Source: Thermohalobaculum sp039815685 (GTDB taxonomy: Bacteria; Pseudomonadota; Alphaproteobacteria; Rhodobacterales; Rhodobacteraceae). From it: DNA of 64,000 nt. Below the pieces are notes generated by a model. That model made no database searches and was not told the origin of the DNA. It saw nothing but the letters and a program-made list of their open reading frames with translations. Numbering within the stretch: the stretch's first letter is position 1; each line of letters opens with the position of its first letter. The stretch spans positions 124,001 through 188,000 of the forward strand of contig JBCBYV010000001.1 in assembly GCA_039815685.1 (NCBI GenBank), written 5' to 3'. Position numbers and translations under genes: made by a program. This document shows, piece after piece, positions 34,005 to 43,660 of this stretch.

Positions 34005-35648
34005 TCAGCTGTCGAGCCAGACCTTGTCGAAGTGCTGTTCGAAGGCCTGATGCGCCGGGTTGTCCATCACATACTCGGCGTTCGCGCGGTATACCGAGCG
34101 CCAGTAGGGTTGGATGATGACACCCTCGTCGACCATGATCTGTTCGAGCTTCTTCATGATCTCGCGGCGGGCATCCGGATCCGGCGTGGCGAGGGCCTGG
34201 TCGAGGGTCGTGTCGAACTCTTCGTTTGCAAATCCGGTCTCGTTCCACGGCACGCCCGAGCGGTAGGCGAGGTTCAGGACCTGCACGCCCAGCGGACGTG
34301 GATTCCAGTTCGTGGAGCTGAACGGATACTTCGCCCAGTCATTCCAGAAGGTGGAGCCCGGGATGACTGTCCGTTTCACGTTGATGCCGGCATCGCGGAG
34401 CTGGGCCGCGACGGCATCCGTGGTGTTCCGCCGCCAGTCGTCGTCGATCGAGATGAGCTCGAACTCGGTATCGGCATGCCCGGCCTCGGTCAGGAGCGCG
34501 AGCGCGCCTTCGACGTCACGCTCCGGCTTGCCGATATCCGCATATTCGATGTGCATCGGGCCGACATGGTGGTTCTCGGCCGGCTGGCCGGCGTTGTTGT
34601 AGCCGAGCTGGAGGACGACCGTGTTGTCGACGGCCTTGGCCAGCGCCTGGCGCACCTTCACGTCGTCATAAGGAGCGTTCGACTGGTTCGAGCGGATGAC
34701 GATGGTGGCACCCGTGGCGACCTCGGAGATCGGGATACCGATGCCGCGAACCTGGTCGAGGCTGTCGGACTTGATCTCGAAGGAGGTGTCGATCTCTTCG
34801 GACTCGAAGGCCGCGATCTCGGCCGTCGGGTCGGTGCCGAGGTCGGTCCAGATGATCTCGTCGAGCAGTGCCTCGCCACCCCACCAGGCGCTGGAGGAGC
34901 GCACGACGCGGGCGCGCACATTGGCCTCATACTCTGCGAGCTCGAACGGGCCGGTATGGACTTTCAGCGCCTCGAACGGGTCCGGGTTGCCGTCATAGCT
35001 GCGATGCGTGATCAGCGCGGGATAGTCGGCCATGCCGGCGATCAGCGAGATGTCCGGGTTCGGCAACTTGAGCTTCAGCGTCGTGGCGTCGACGATCTCC
35101 ATCGCGTCGGAGCGCAGCGCCTTGGTGTCGGGATCGACGAGGCCGCCCATGCGGCTGGCCATCGAGTTGCCCTCGGCCGAGGCTTCCGACCAGCGGGTGA
35201 TGTTGTGGGCCATATCCTCGGTCGTGAAGTCATCGCCGTTCGACCACTTCACACCCTGGCGCAGGTTGAGCGTGTATTCCGTTGCGTCGTCTGAGACTTC
35301 CCAGCTCTCGAGGAGCCGGCCCTCGAACTCGTAATCCGCACGCCATCGCACGGCATATTCGTTCACCTGCCGCGCGACGTTGCCGATTTCCGACCAGTCG
35401 AAGGCGCGAGGATCCTTGAAGGCCTTGATCAGCATGCCAACGCGCAGTGTGCCGCCCTTTTTGCCCTGGGCGAGCGCGCGCGTCGGCGCTGCAATGTTGC
35501 CCAAGGTGTAGGCGCCTGCGGCGGTGACGCCGAGACCCATCATCGAAGCCAGATACTCGCGGCGATCCATACGGCCGCCCTTGAAGGCGTGCGCCACACG
35601 CTCCGCCATTGGGTGCAGCGACCGCTTGGTCATCATCAGCTTGGTCAT
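34005..35648 (-). CDS. ABC transporter substrate-binding protein, family 5, Tat-type leader
   Basis: Solute-binding protein of 547 residues of the peptide/opine/nickel SBP_bac_5 family. An N-terminal region of about 26 residues precedes MDRREYLASMMGLGVTAAGAYTLG, a twin-arginine-type signal, so export of the folded protein to the periplasm is likely. YTLNLRQGVKWSNGDDFTTEDM is the family signature (about 120-141). It is the first gene of the transporter operon; ATG 35648 is chosen, although translation from the in-frame ATG at 35570 would give a standard-length leader. The substrate cannot be read from sequence. Confidence 0.88.
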   Translation of the reverse strand: MTKLMMTKRSLHPMAERVAHAFKGGRMDRREYLASMMGLGVTAAGAYTLGNIAAPTRALAQGKKGGTLRVGMLIKAFKDPRAFDWSEIGNVARQVNEYAVRWRADYEFEGRLLESWEVSDDATEYTLNLRQGVKWSNGDDFTTEDMAHNITRWSEASAEGNSMASRMGGLVDPDTKALRSDAMEIVDATTLKLKLPNPDISLIAGMADYPALITHRSYDGNPDPFEALKVHTGPFELAEYEANVRARVVRSSSAWWGGEALLDEIIWTDLGTDPTAEIAAFESEEIDTSFEIKSDSLDQVRGIGIPISEVATGATIVIRSNQSNAPYDDVKVRQALAKAVDNTVVLQLGYNNAGQPAENHHVGPMHIEYADIGKPERDVEGALALLTEAGHADTEFELISIDDDWRRNTTDAVAAQLRDAGINVKRTVIPGSTFWNDWAKYPFSSTNWNPRPLGVQVLNLAYRSGVPWNETGFANEEFDTTLDQALATPDPDARREIMKKLEQIMVDEGVIIQPYWRSVYRANAEYVMDNPAHQAFEQHFDKVWLDS

Positions 35649-35837
35649 AAGGTTCTCCCTGCACGCTTTGGATGTGCTGTTGTTTTCGATGCGGAGCTAA
35701 ACACGTGACGAAAGCCCGGCCAAGAGCCAGATTCCGCTAATTTCCACCGAACAGGCGACAACTTCTGTCGCGAAACGTTCGGCCGCGACAATGAACTGGG
35801 TGAATTGGGACTGATTCCCGACTCGATCGGACGGTGG

Positions 35838-35853
35838 GAATAGCGGGCTATTC
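35838..35853. terminator. Inverted repeat after the sulfotransferase gene
   Basis: Perfect seven-base arms (GAATAGC and GCTATTC) around GG, directly downstream of the stop of the minus-strand sulfotransferase gene (35860). It could end that transcript, but there is no T run; an operator for the transporter operon to the left is an alternative. Confidence 0.35.
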
Positions 35854-35859
35854 GCCCAT

Positions 35860-36810
35860 TCACCTTGCGTTAGGCTTCTCCGGTTGCGGCACGATACGCG
35901 CCGCCTGCGGGCGGATCGGATTGAAGAACGCGCGCCGCCGTGCCTCGACGAGCCCCGGATCGGGGTCGAGATAGCCACCCGCGAGGCGTTCATGGAGGTG
36001 GCGGTCGAGCGCGGTGATCTCATCGAGCCAAGCACGGTCCTCGGCCGAGATATCGCCCGCGGAGATGAAGCGCTGTGGCGTCTCGTTCGCCCGCCCAATC
36101 TCAAGGCGCATGCCGAAGCGGAGCTCGAACTCCGTGGCGAAGGCGCCCATCCGCTCCGTAGTGCCGGTCACGTCAAAGCTGCGGAGGTTCCGCTCTGCAA
36201 TCCGCAGGATGTCGCGCCGGTCGATCCCCTCCAGCCGTTCGCGCGACCAACGGTCGTTGCCGAGGACGAGGCTCATGGTCTGGCTGTCGCGGATGTCGTC
36301 GGCGATGCGGTCGTCCTCGACCCGGATGAACTCGGAGAAGGAGAGCTCGCGGGCGTAGCGGAGCGCCCTGTCCACGGGCCCGCTCTCGGGCAGGGGCACG
36401 CCACGCCAGAAATTGTAGATGGAGACGATGCGTTCGATCGGATCCCGCAGCACCGTGATCATGTTCGGTGCGAGGGCGCTGGCGAGTCCGAAGCCGAAAT
36501 GAACCATCATGAGGCGGTATCGGTCGCGCACGGCCTCGGCGCCCACATCCTCCATTTCCTCGAGGAACTGCTGTGGCGCGATCTCGGCAGGGTCGTAATG
36601 CGCGGCTAGTGCCTGGCGTAGCGAGGTTCCTGCCGTCTTGATGATGTGCATGAAGACGAGGCCTTCGCCTACGACCCGTTCGCGCGGTGTGTCACTGCCG
36701 AGCGCCTCGGCCTCCTGCATCGCGCGGCTCGCGGGTCCGTCGCCAGCAAGCCTCGACAGCGAGCGTCCACCCATTGCCGGGCGCCGACCGTCTCGCCCAT
36801 TCTTGCTCAT
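35860..36810 (-). CDS. Sulfotransferase family 2-type protein
   Basis: Protein of 316 residues. GLVFMHIIKTAGTSLRQAL (about 51-69) is the PAPS-binding P-loop of the carbohydrate sulfotransferase (family 2) type, and ITVLRDPIERIVSIYNFWR (about 118-136) is the 3'-phosphate-binding motif. The enzyme probably sulfates a glycan or lipid at the cytoplasmic side; there is no signal peptide or membrane segment. It lies 68 bases downstream of tRNA-Cys on the same strand. It is distinct from the sulfotransferase at 7434. Confidence 0.8.
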   Translation of the reverse strand: MSKNGRDGRRPAMGGRSLSRLAGDGPASRAMQEAEALGSDTPRERVVGEGLVFMHIIKTAGTSLRQALAAHYDPAEIAPQQFLEEMEDVGAEAVRDRYRLMMVHFGFGLASALAPNMITVLRDPIERIVSIYNFWRGVPLPESGPVDRALRYARELSFSEFIRVEDDRIADDIRDSQTMSLVLGNDRWSRERLEGIDRRDILRIAERNLRSFDVTGTTERMGAFATEFELRFGMRLEIGRANETPQRFISAGDISAEDRAWLDEITALDRHLHERLAGGYLDPDPGLVEARRRAFFNPIRPQAARIVPQPEKPNAR

Positions 36811-36877
36811 GAGGCGTCACCCTCTCTCGCGCGGCCGCGATGGCCAGCTCAGGCCGGAACGATCAAGCGCATGAGTT

Positions 36878-36951
36878 TGGAGGCGACGGCCGGAATCGAA
36901 CCGGCGTACACGGATTTGCAGTCCGCTGCGTAACCACTCCGCCACGTCGCC
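36878..36951 (-). tRNA. tRNA-Cys (anticodon GCA)
   Basis: A complete cloverleaf can be folded on the minus strand: acceptor GGCGACG/CGTCGCC, D arm, anticodon stem GGACT with loop containing GCA, T arm with GGTTCGAATCC, discriminator T and an encoded CCA. It is 74 bases including CCA. Confidence 0.95.
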
Positions 36952-37297
36952 GCGGGAGGTCTCTTAGTCAGCGTATCTCCGCACCGCAAGAGGCGCAGGA
37001 TCTGAAGCTGACGGGTAATGGCCTTCGGCATTGATAGTGAGGTTGGAGCATTCGACGGCGCCTTCGGTCGTCGACGTCTACTCTGTTCGGTCGTTACCAG
37101 CGTAGGCTGGAGGTGGAAGACCGAGAGTTGAGCTGGAAATCGGGCCATTGCATCACGATGTCCAGATTCAATGCCGTCTTCGTCAGACAACACTTTTCCA
37201 CGAACATGCGCCCCAGACGCCGAGATCGAGCGTCAGCGTTGAAGGCGCACAACCGCTGTGGCAAAGCGGCTTACGAGCTGGACGAGGGTAGCTTGGG
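36952..37297. other. 346-base gap between tRNA-Cys and pcm
   Basis: This gap must hold the tRNA-Cys promoter on the minus strand and the pcm promoter on the plus strand. Short frames here, such as 37113-37301, lack coding character. No convincing operator or small RNA was seen. Confidence 0.5.
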
Positions 37298-37951
37298 ATG
37301 ACCGATTACGCAGCCGCGCGTCGTGCGATGGTCGACACTCAGGTGCGACCGGCGGACGTGACCCGGTACGGCATCATCGAAGCGCTGATGTGGGCCCCGC
37401 GGGAGCGGTTTGTGCCCGCTGCGAGCCGCGATGTCGCTTATGCGGAGCTCGACGTGCCGCTGAAGGGCGGTCGCGTGCTCCTCGCCCCCCGGACGTTCGC
37501 GAAGATGGTCGAGGCGGCGTCCATCGGGCCGGGCGACCTCGTGCTCGATCTTGCCCCCGGCACCGGATATTCGACCGCCGTGCTCGCGCGCCTCGCTGTC
37601 GCGGTCGTTGCCGTCGAGGCCGATGAAGCGCTTGCCCGCGAGGCGCAGTCCGAGCTTGAAGCGCTCGAGGTCATGAATGCCGCTCTCTCAGCCGGTTCAC
37701 CGGCGGAGGGGGACGCACCGCATGGCCCCTATGACGTGATCTTCGTCAATGGCGGGGTGGAGGAGTTGCCCCGTGGGCTGACCGATCAGCTCAAGGAAGG
37801 GGGCCGTCTCGTTGCGATCTTCGTCGACGGTCCTGTGGGACGCGTGAAGGTGATCACCAGAACCACCGACGGCTTCTCCGAACGTCGTGCCTTCGATGCT
37901 TCCGCCCCCGTGCTCGAGGGTTTCGAGCGCGTCCGGGCATTCGAGTTCTGA
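37298..37951 (+). CDS. Protein-L-isoaspartate O-methyltransferase family protein
   Basis: SAM-dependent methyltransferase of 217 residues. VLDLAPGTGYSTAVLARL (about 84-101) is motif I and VVAVEADEALAREA motif post-I; MVDTQVRPADVTRYGIIEA and the RERFVPAASRDVAYAELDVPL stretch match the alphaproteobacterial PCMT group. PCMT repairs isoaspartyl residues, but the copies that precede tolC in alphaproteobacteria lack parts of the standard enzyme, so activity is uncertain. It ends 29 bases before tolC and is probably co-transcribed. Confidence 0.82.
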   Translation: MTDYAAARRAMVDTQVRPADVTRYGIIEALMWAPRERFVPAASRDVAYAELDVPLKGGRVLLAPRTFAKMVEAASIGPGDLVLDLAPGTGYSTAVLARLAVAVVAVEADEALAREAQSELEALEVMNAALSAGSPAEGDAPHGPYDVIFVNGGVEELPRGLTDQLKEGGRLVAIFVDGPVGRVKVITRTTDGFSERRAFDASAPVLEGFERVRAFEF

Positions 37952-37980
37952 AAACACAGCAGAGGCAGAGGCCGAGCGCC

Positions 37981-39357
37981 ATGCGTGTATCAATATTCGC
38001 CCTTGCGGCTTCCCTGATCCTGCCGTCCGTAGCGGGCGCCCAGACCCTCTCGGATACGCTCGTGACCGCGTACCGCAACAGCCCGGATCTCGCCTCGGCG
38101 CGCGCGTCGATCAAGGTCGAGGCCGAGAACGCCGTGCAGGCGCGGGCACAGGGTCGTCCGTTCATCAGCGGTACGGCCAGCCTCGATGTCGAGTTCGATG
38201 ACTTCAACGAGGTCGTCCTGCCGAACACGCTCGCGCTGACACTGTCGCAACAGATCTATACGGGCGGACAGATCCGCAACTCCATCCTGGCTGCGGAGAC
38301 GCGGATCACGGCTGAGAGCGAGCGCCTGCGGGCGGTCGAGCAATCTGTGCTGCTCGAGGCAATCACGGCGCATCTCGACGTGCTCCGCGATGGCGCCTTC
38401 GTCGAGCTCGGCATCAAGAACCTTCGCGTGCTCTCGGAACAGCTACGTGCGGCGCGCGAGCGGTTCGAGGTGGGTGAGGTGACGCGGACGGATGTGGAGC
38501 AGGCGCGTGCTGCGACGGCCGCCTCCCGTTCGTCGCTCGCCGCGTCGCGCGGGGCACTAGTCTCCTCGCGGGAAGGGTATCTGCGCGCGGTCGGCCGGCC
38601 AGCCGGCGATCTCCAGCAGCCGCCGCCGTTGCCGGAAGTGCCGGCGAGCGTGTCCGAGGCCGTGGGCATTGCCCTGGTACAGGATCCCGCCCTTCGCGCC
38701 GCTCGCATCGAGCGTCAGGCGGCGGGTTTCGACGTGAAGACGGCTATCGGCGCGCTTCTGCCGCAGCTCGAACTCACCGCGCAGGCATCGCGCTCGGACA
38801 CGCTGCGCGACGAGGATTTCCTAGGCGACAGTATCCCGGCATCGACCAGCGGTTCGGTTGGCCTTTCGCTGACGATCCCCTTCTTCACGGGCGGCCTGAA
38901 CTACTCGAATGTACGCGAGACCCAGGCGCTCGTGGAAGCCGCGGTCGCCGATATCACCTCCGCCGAGCGGACCGCTGTCGAGAATGTGGGCAGCGCCTAT
39001 GCAGCGCTCGATGTGGCCCGCGCGTCGATCGAAGCTGGTGGGCTCGAGGTCGAGGCTGCGCGCCTCGCCTTCGAGGGCGTGCAGGAAGAGGCCAAGGTGG
39101 GTGCCCGAACAACCCTGGACGTGCTTGACGCAGAGGCAGATGTGCTCGAGGCCGAGAGCGATCTTGTCGAGTCCCGGCGCGATGAGGCTGTTGCGATCTA
39201 CAGTATTCTCGCCTCCGTCGGTCTGCTGACGGTCGAGCATCTGGGCCTGGAGGTCGATCCAGACACGGCTGAAGAATACTACGACGAGGTCCGGGACCGA
39301 TACATCGGCTACGATGCTAGCGAGGACACGGTCTGGACCACGCGCTGGCGGCCCTGA
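37981..39357 (+). CDS. tolC: TolC family outer membrane efflux channel
   Basis: Outer-membrane protein of 458 residues with a signal peptide (MRVSIFALAASLILPSVAGAQT). Two structural repeats of coiled-coil helices are visible, for example AEARITAESERLRAVEQSV and AVEQARAATAASRSSLAAS in the first half and AERTAVENVGSAYAALDVARASIEAG in the second. SLTIPFFTGGLNYSNVRE is the family signature between the repeats. TolC trimers make the exit duct of tripartite efflux and type I secretion systems. It sits in the pcm-tolC-popZ-like-valS order. Confidence 0.93.
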   Translation: MRVSIFALAASLILPSVAGAQTLSDTLVTAYRNSPDLASARASIKVEAENAVQARAQGRPFISGTASLDVEFDDFNEVVLPNTLALTLSQQIYTGGQIRNSILAAETRITAESERLRAVEQSVLLEAITAHLDVLRDGAFVELGIKNLRVLSEQLRAARERFEVGEVTRTDVEQARAATAASRSSLAASRGALVSSREGYLRAVGRPAGDLQQPPPLPEVPASVSEAVGIALVQDPALRAARIERQAAGFDVKTAIGALLPQLELTAQASRSDTLRDEDFLGDSIPASTSGSVGLSLTIPFFTGGLNYSNVRETQALVEAAVADITSAERTAVENVGSAYAALDVARASIEAGGLEVEAARLAFEGVQEEAKVGARTTLDVLDAEADVLEAESDLVESRRDEAVAIYSILASVGLLTVEHLGLEVDPDTAEEYYDEVRDRYIGYDASEDTVWTTRWRP

Positions 39358-39474
39358 TCGCGCCGCTTTTCTGCGTTCTACGAGTGATATTGGCGCGCCG
39401 TCGAACGGGCGGTAACCTCTCGGCGCGTGCGCGGGGTGCGAGTTTTCGGCACAAATGGGCGGTAGATCCGGGGG

Positions 39475-40602
39475 ATGACGGCGATGAGTGATGGTGACGA
39501 CGGCCCCAAGGATGACGTGCTCGTCTCGCTTCGCCGCATCATGCGTGGCGGGAAGCCGGCGGCCGAGAACGAGGACACGAAGAGAGGCGGCGGTCTTTTC
39601 AAGCGCCGCCGGACGCCTGCGGCTGAGACCGAGGCCGAGACCGGAGACGGGGCGTCGCCGGAAGCGGAGCCGGACGCACAGGGGGCGGACGCCGAGGGCG
39701 CCGAGGAGAGCACTCCCGGGGTCAACGCTTCGAATGATGTTGCGGCGACCGATGAAACTGCTGCGGAGGTGGCACGAGCCGACGAGCCGGCTGCGGTGCA
39801 AGAGGACGTCGCCGCGGACGAACTCCTGACCCTCGACGACTCCATGATGCAATTGATGGAAACTGCTGAAGGGCCTTCGGAAGCTCTGGAGGCGCAGGAG
39901 CTTGGCGCCGGCGCGCCGGATGTTGCCGAAGGGTCCATGGCAGAGGACGGGCCGAGCACCACCGACTTGGAGGCGGAGACAGGAACGACCGATATCGTGG
40001 AGGAGCTTGCGGAGACCGTCGAAGAGCCGGTCGAGGCGATCGAGGAGCCCGCGCCTCACGATGTTGAAGTCGAGGCGGTCGTGGCTGAGGCGGGCCTCGA
40101 GGAGACGGCTGCCGATATGCCGCCATCGGACGGCGAGCCTGACGCTCTCGACGATGCCATCGACACGACCGCGGATGAGCTCTCGGAAGCGGCGCCCTCC
40201 ATCGACGATGTGCCGGTCGGCCCTGTCTCGCCGCCCGAGGATGTGGCGCCGGACCTGTCGGACGACCCGATCGAGCCAGAACCCTTTGCTCCCGAGCCGG
40301 ATATCCCGGCGGCTGAACATTACGCCTCGGATGAGCTCGATCCGACCCTCGACCCCGCCACAGCCGCCTCGGCCGGCGCGGTGCTGCCCGCTACCGTGCA
40401 GGCGGAGACTGCACCGGCGATGGCGGCACAAGGGCAGGGCGGCGCGGTGATCATGGATGAAAGCGCGCTCGAGGATATGATCCGCCGGGTGATCCGCGCG
40501 GAGCTGGTCGAGGGTGAGCTTGGCCGCAACATCTCTGCCAATGTCCGGCGCCTGATCGAGGACGAGATCGCGCGCGCGATGCTCAACCGCTCGCAGGACT
40601 GA
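39475..40602 (+). CDS. PopZ-like (DUF2497-type) acidic protein
   Basis: Protein of 375 residues, mostly a low-complexity acidic Pro/Glu/Asp/Ala linker. The N-terminus (KDDVLVSLRRIMRG, about 12-25) matches the first helix of PopZ/DUF2497 proteins (consensus EEILASIRRII). The C-terminus (ALEDMIRRVIRAELVEGELGRN and RLIEDEIARAML) matches the oligomerisation helices. PopZ forms polar condensates that anchor the chromosome and recruit cell-cycle regulators. The position between tolC and valS is that of popZ in many alphaproteobacteria. The linker is about twice as long as in Caulobacter PopZ (177 aa in total). Confidence 0.65.
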   Translation: MTAMSDGDDGPKDDVLVSLRRIMRGGKPAAENEDTKRGGGLFKRRRTPAAETEAETGDGASPEAEPDAQGADAEGAEESTPGVNASNDVAATDETAAEVARADEPAAVQEDVAADELLTLDDSMMQLMETAEGPSEALEAQELGAGAPDVAEGSMAEDGPSTTDLEAETGTTDIVEELAETVEEPVEAIEEPAPHDVEVEAVVAEAGLEETAADMPPSDGEPDALDDAIDTTADELSEAAPSIDDVPVGPVSPPEDVAPDLSDDPIEPEPFAPEPDIPAAEHYASDELDPTLDPATAASAGAVLPATVQAETAPAMAAQGQGGAVIMDESALEDMIRRVIRAELVEGELGRNISANVRRLIEDEIARAMLNRSQD

Positions 40603-40725
40603 TCGCGCCCAACAGCGTCCCGCCTTCTCCGCGCCCCCTTGGCCCGGCGCGCGCCGCCGGGCTATAGCACCCGCGCGAAACGGGCCCCCGCTGGTTGGGG
40701 GCAGAGCGGGACGACGGACAGACCG

Positions 40726-43641
40726 ATGGAAAAGACCTTCGACGCTGCCAGCGCAGAGCCGCGTATCACGGCCGCCTGGGAAGAGGCAGGCGCCTTCCGC
40801 GCCGGCGCCAATGCGAAAACGGGCGCCGAGACCTTCTGCATCGTAATCCCGCCGCCGAACGTGACCGGCTCGCTCCATATGGGCCACGCGCTCAACAACA
40901 CGCTGCAGGACATCCTGATCCGATGGCACCGCATGCGAGGGCATGACGTGCTCTGGCAGCCGGGCACGGACCATGCGGGCATTGCGACGCAGATGGTCGT
41001 CGAGCGCGCGCTGGCGAACGAAGGCAACATCCGTCGCACTGATATGGGTCGCGAAGACTTCGTAAAGCGGGTCTGGCAGCAGAAGGAGGAGAGCGAGGGC
41101 GTCATTCTCGGCCAGCTCAAACGCCTCGGCGCCTCCTGCGACTGGTCGCGCACGCGCTTCACCATGGACGAAGGGCTGTCGGACGCGGTCCTCGAAGTCT
41201 TCGTCGCGCTTTACAACAGGGGCCTCATCTACCGCGACAAGCGGCTGGTGAACTGGGACCCGCATTTCGAGACGGCGATCTCGGATCTCGAGGTCGAGCA
41301 GGTCGAAGTTCGCCCGCAGAAGGGCAACCCGCCTGCAAAGCCCATGGGTATGCTCTGGCGCTTCCGCTATCCGCTGGCCGACGGTGCGACCTACGAGGCG
41401 CCGGTCAAGTGGGACGAGGAGGGCAACCCGACTAGCCACGAGACGCGGGACTACATCGTCGTCGCCACGACCCGGCCCGAGACGATGCTGGGCGACACGG
41501 GCGTCGCAGTGCATCCCGAGGATGCGCGCTATGCCCATCTCGTCGGCCGCGATGTCGTCCTGCCGCTGGTGAACCGCCGCATCCCCATCGTTGCCGACGC
41601 GTATGCGGACCCCGAGCAGGGCACGGGTGCGGTCAAGATCACGCCGGCGCATGACTTCAACGATTTCGAGGTTGGCAAGCGCGCGGGCCTCCGCGTCGTC
41701 AACGTCATGACGACGAAGGCGGCCATGTACCTATCTGGCAACGCGGAGTTCCTGGAAGGAGCGGACCCGGAACCCGAAGCGCTCGCCCTCGATGGTCTCG
41801 ACCGCTACGAGGCGCGCGAACGGATCATCGCGCTCTTCGAGGCGCATGGACTTTATGATGGTGCGGACGAGCATCCGCATCAGGTGCCCCATGGCGACCG
41901 CTCGAAGGTCGCCATCGAGCCCTACCTCACCGACCAGTGGTTCTGTGACGCCGCGACCCTAGCCAAGCCCGCGCTGCAGGCGGTCAAGGACGGCCGCACG
42001 AAGTTCGTCCCCCAGAACTGGGAGAAGACCTACTTCCAGTGGCTCGACAACATCCAACCCTGGTGCATCAGCCGCCAACTCTGGTGGGGCCACCAAGTTC
42101 CCATCTGGTACGGCATCGATAGAGATCACTTGAAGCAACCACCGGAAGCTGCGTCTGGCCATGTGCCGATGGTCGAGTTTTGTGCGAAGACCGAGACGGA
42201 GGCGCTCGCACTAGCACGGGGTTACTATGGCGATGCCGTGATGGTGACGCTCGACGAGGGGCCGTTTGCTGCTACTGGCCTCACTGGTCGTGAAGGTCTC
42301 ACTGTTGCGCTCAAGCGCGATGAGGACGTCCTCGACACTTGGTTCTCGTCGGCGCTTTGGCCCTTCTCGACGCTTGGGTGGCCGGCGGAGACGGAGGAGC
42401 TGAAGCGGTATTACAAGACCGATGTACTGGTGACGGGGTTCGACATCATCTTCTTCTGGGTGGCCCGGATGATGATGATGGGGCTCGAATTCATGAAGGA
42501 CGGGGACGGCAAGCCGGAGGTTCCGTTCCACACGGTCTATGTCCATGCGCTGGTGCGGGACGAGCACGGCAAGAAGATGTCGAAGTCGCTGGGCAACGTC
42601 ATCGATCCGCTCGAGCTGATCGACGAATACGGGGCGGATGCCGTCCGCTTCACGCTGACCTCCATGGCGGCGATGGGGCGGGACATCAAGCTCGCCGTCT
42701 CTCGCGTCGCGGGCTACCGCAACTTCGGCACGAAGCTCTGGAACGCCGCGCGCTTCTGCGAGATCAACGAGTGCCGCTATGACCCGACCTTCGACCCCGC
42801 GAGCCCTACGCGCCCCGTGAACCGCTGGATCGTGGGCGAGACGGCGCGGATGGTGGCGGCGGTCGATGCGGCGCTGGCTGAGTACCGCTTTAACGACGCG
42901 GCCGGTGCGCTCTACGACCATATCTGGAAGACCTTTTGCGACTGGTATGTCGAGCTTGCCAAGCCATTGTTGCAGGGCGAGGACGAGGCGGCGAAGGCGG
43001 AGACGCGGGCGACTGCGAACTGGGCGCTCGGCCAGATCGTGGCGGCGCTTCATCCGATCATGCCCTTCATCACCGAGGAGCTGTGGAGCGGCATCGGGCG
43101 CGAAGGGATGTGTGCCCACGCGCCATGGCCCACCTTGCCGGCCGATCTCATCGACGAGACGGCGGATCAGGAGATCGGCTGGACGATCCGGCTGATCGAG
43201 GGGGTGCGCTCGCTCCGTGCCGAGATGAACGTCCCCGCCGGCGCGCAGATCGAGCTCGTGCTGACCGGGCATGACCCCGCGACCGCGATGCGGCTCCTGC
43301 GCAACTCGGAGCTTGTCCAGCGGCTGACGCGGCTCCGCGAAGTGGCGGTGGCGGAGCATGCGCCCGACGGCTCGGTCACCTTCGCCATGGAGGACTGCGC
43401 CGTGAACCTGCCGCTCGCGGGCGTCATCGATGTGAGCGCGGAGAAGGCGCGGCTCGACAAGGAGATGGGCAAGCTCGGCAAGGAGATCGGCGGGCTTCAA
43501 GGCAAGCTCGCCAACGAGAAGTTTCTAGCCAAGGCTCCCGAAGCGGTGGTGGCGGAGCAACGCGACCGGCTGGCGACGGCCGAGGCGGAACGGGCCCGCC
43601 TTGCACAGGCGATGGAGCGGTTGGCGGGGCTTAGCGGCTGA
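40726..43641 (+). CDS. valS: Valine-tRNA ligase
   Basis: Class I aminoacyl-tRNA synthetase of 971 residues. HIGH-type motif HMGH at 51-54 within PPPNVTGSLHMGHAL, CP1 editing domain (VATTRPETMLGDTGVAVHPED), KMSKS at 617-621, anticodon-binding domain and C-terminal coiled coil (EKARLDKEMGKLGKEIGGLQ). ATG 40726 is chosen; the frame extends to 40639 with no family match. It is the last gene of the pcm-tolC-popZ-like-valS series and is followed by a hairpin terminator. Confidence 0.96.
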   Translation: MEKTFDAASAEPRITAAWEEAGAFRAGANAKTGAETFCIVIPPPNVTGSLHMGHALNNTLQDILIRWHRMRGHDVLWQPGTDHAGIATQMVVERALANEGNIRRTDMGREDFVKRVWQQKEESEGVILGQLKRLGASCDWSRTRFTMDEGLSDAVLEVFVALYNRGLIYRDKRLVNWDPHFETAISDLEVEQVEVRPQKGNPPAKPMGMLWRFRYPLADGATYEAPVKWDEEGNPTSHETRDYIVVATTRPETMLGDTGVAVHPEDARYAHLVGRDVVLPLVNRRIPIVADAYADPEQGTGAVKITPAHDFNDFEVGKRAGLRVVNVMTTKAAMYLSGNAEFLEGADPEPEALALDGLDRYEARERIIALFEAHGLYDGADEHPHQVPHGDRSKVAIEPYLTDQWFCDAATLAKPALQAVKDGRTKFVPQNWEKTYFQWLDNIQPWCISRQLWWGHQVPIWYGIDRDHLKQPPEAASGHVPMVEFCAKTETEALALARGYYGDAVMVTLDEGPFAATGLTGREGLTVALKRDEDVLDTWFSSALWPFSTLGWPAETEELKRYYKTDVLVTGFDIIFFWVARMMMMGLEFMKDGDGKPEVPFHTVYVHALVRDEHGKKMSKSLGNVIDPLELIDEYGADAVRFTLTSMAAMGRDIKLAVSRVAGYRNFGTKLWNAARFCEINECRYDPTFDPASPTRPVNRWIVGETARMVAAVDAALAEYRFNDAAGALYDHIWKTFCDWYVELAKPLLQGEDEAAKAETRATANWALGQIVAALHPIMPFITEELWSGIGREGMCAHAPWPTLPADLIDETADQEIGWTIRLIEGVRSLRAEMNVPAGAQIELVLTGHDPATAMRLLRNSELVQRLTRLREVAVAEHAPDGSVTFAMEDCAVNLPLAGVIDVSAEKARLDKEMGKLGKEIGGLQGKLANEKFLAKAPEAVVAEQRDRLATAEAERARLAQAMERLAGLSG

Positions 43642-43652
43642 GGGTCTCAGCC
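43636..43652. terminator. Hairpin at the valS 3' end
   Basis: Seven-base arms GGCTGAG/CTCAGCC around GGT, spanning the valS stop codon and lying nine bases before the converging PMT-type gene. Confidence 0.55.
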
Positions 43653-43660
43653 CCCAATCC

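Noticed and set aside
36849..37193. Minus ORF containing SGYAADCKSVYAGSIPAVAS
   Set aside because: This peptide is the well-known false translation through a tRNA gene (here tRNA-Cys).
38821..41652. 943-codon open frame on the minus strand opposite tolC, popZ-like gene and valS
   Set aside because: Mirrors GC-rich codon bias of three real plus-strand genes; product is Arg/His-rich with no motif.
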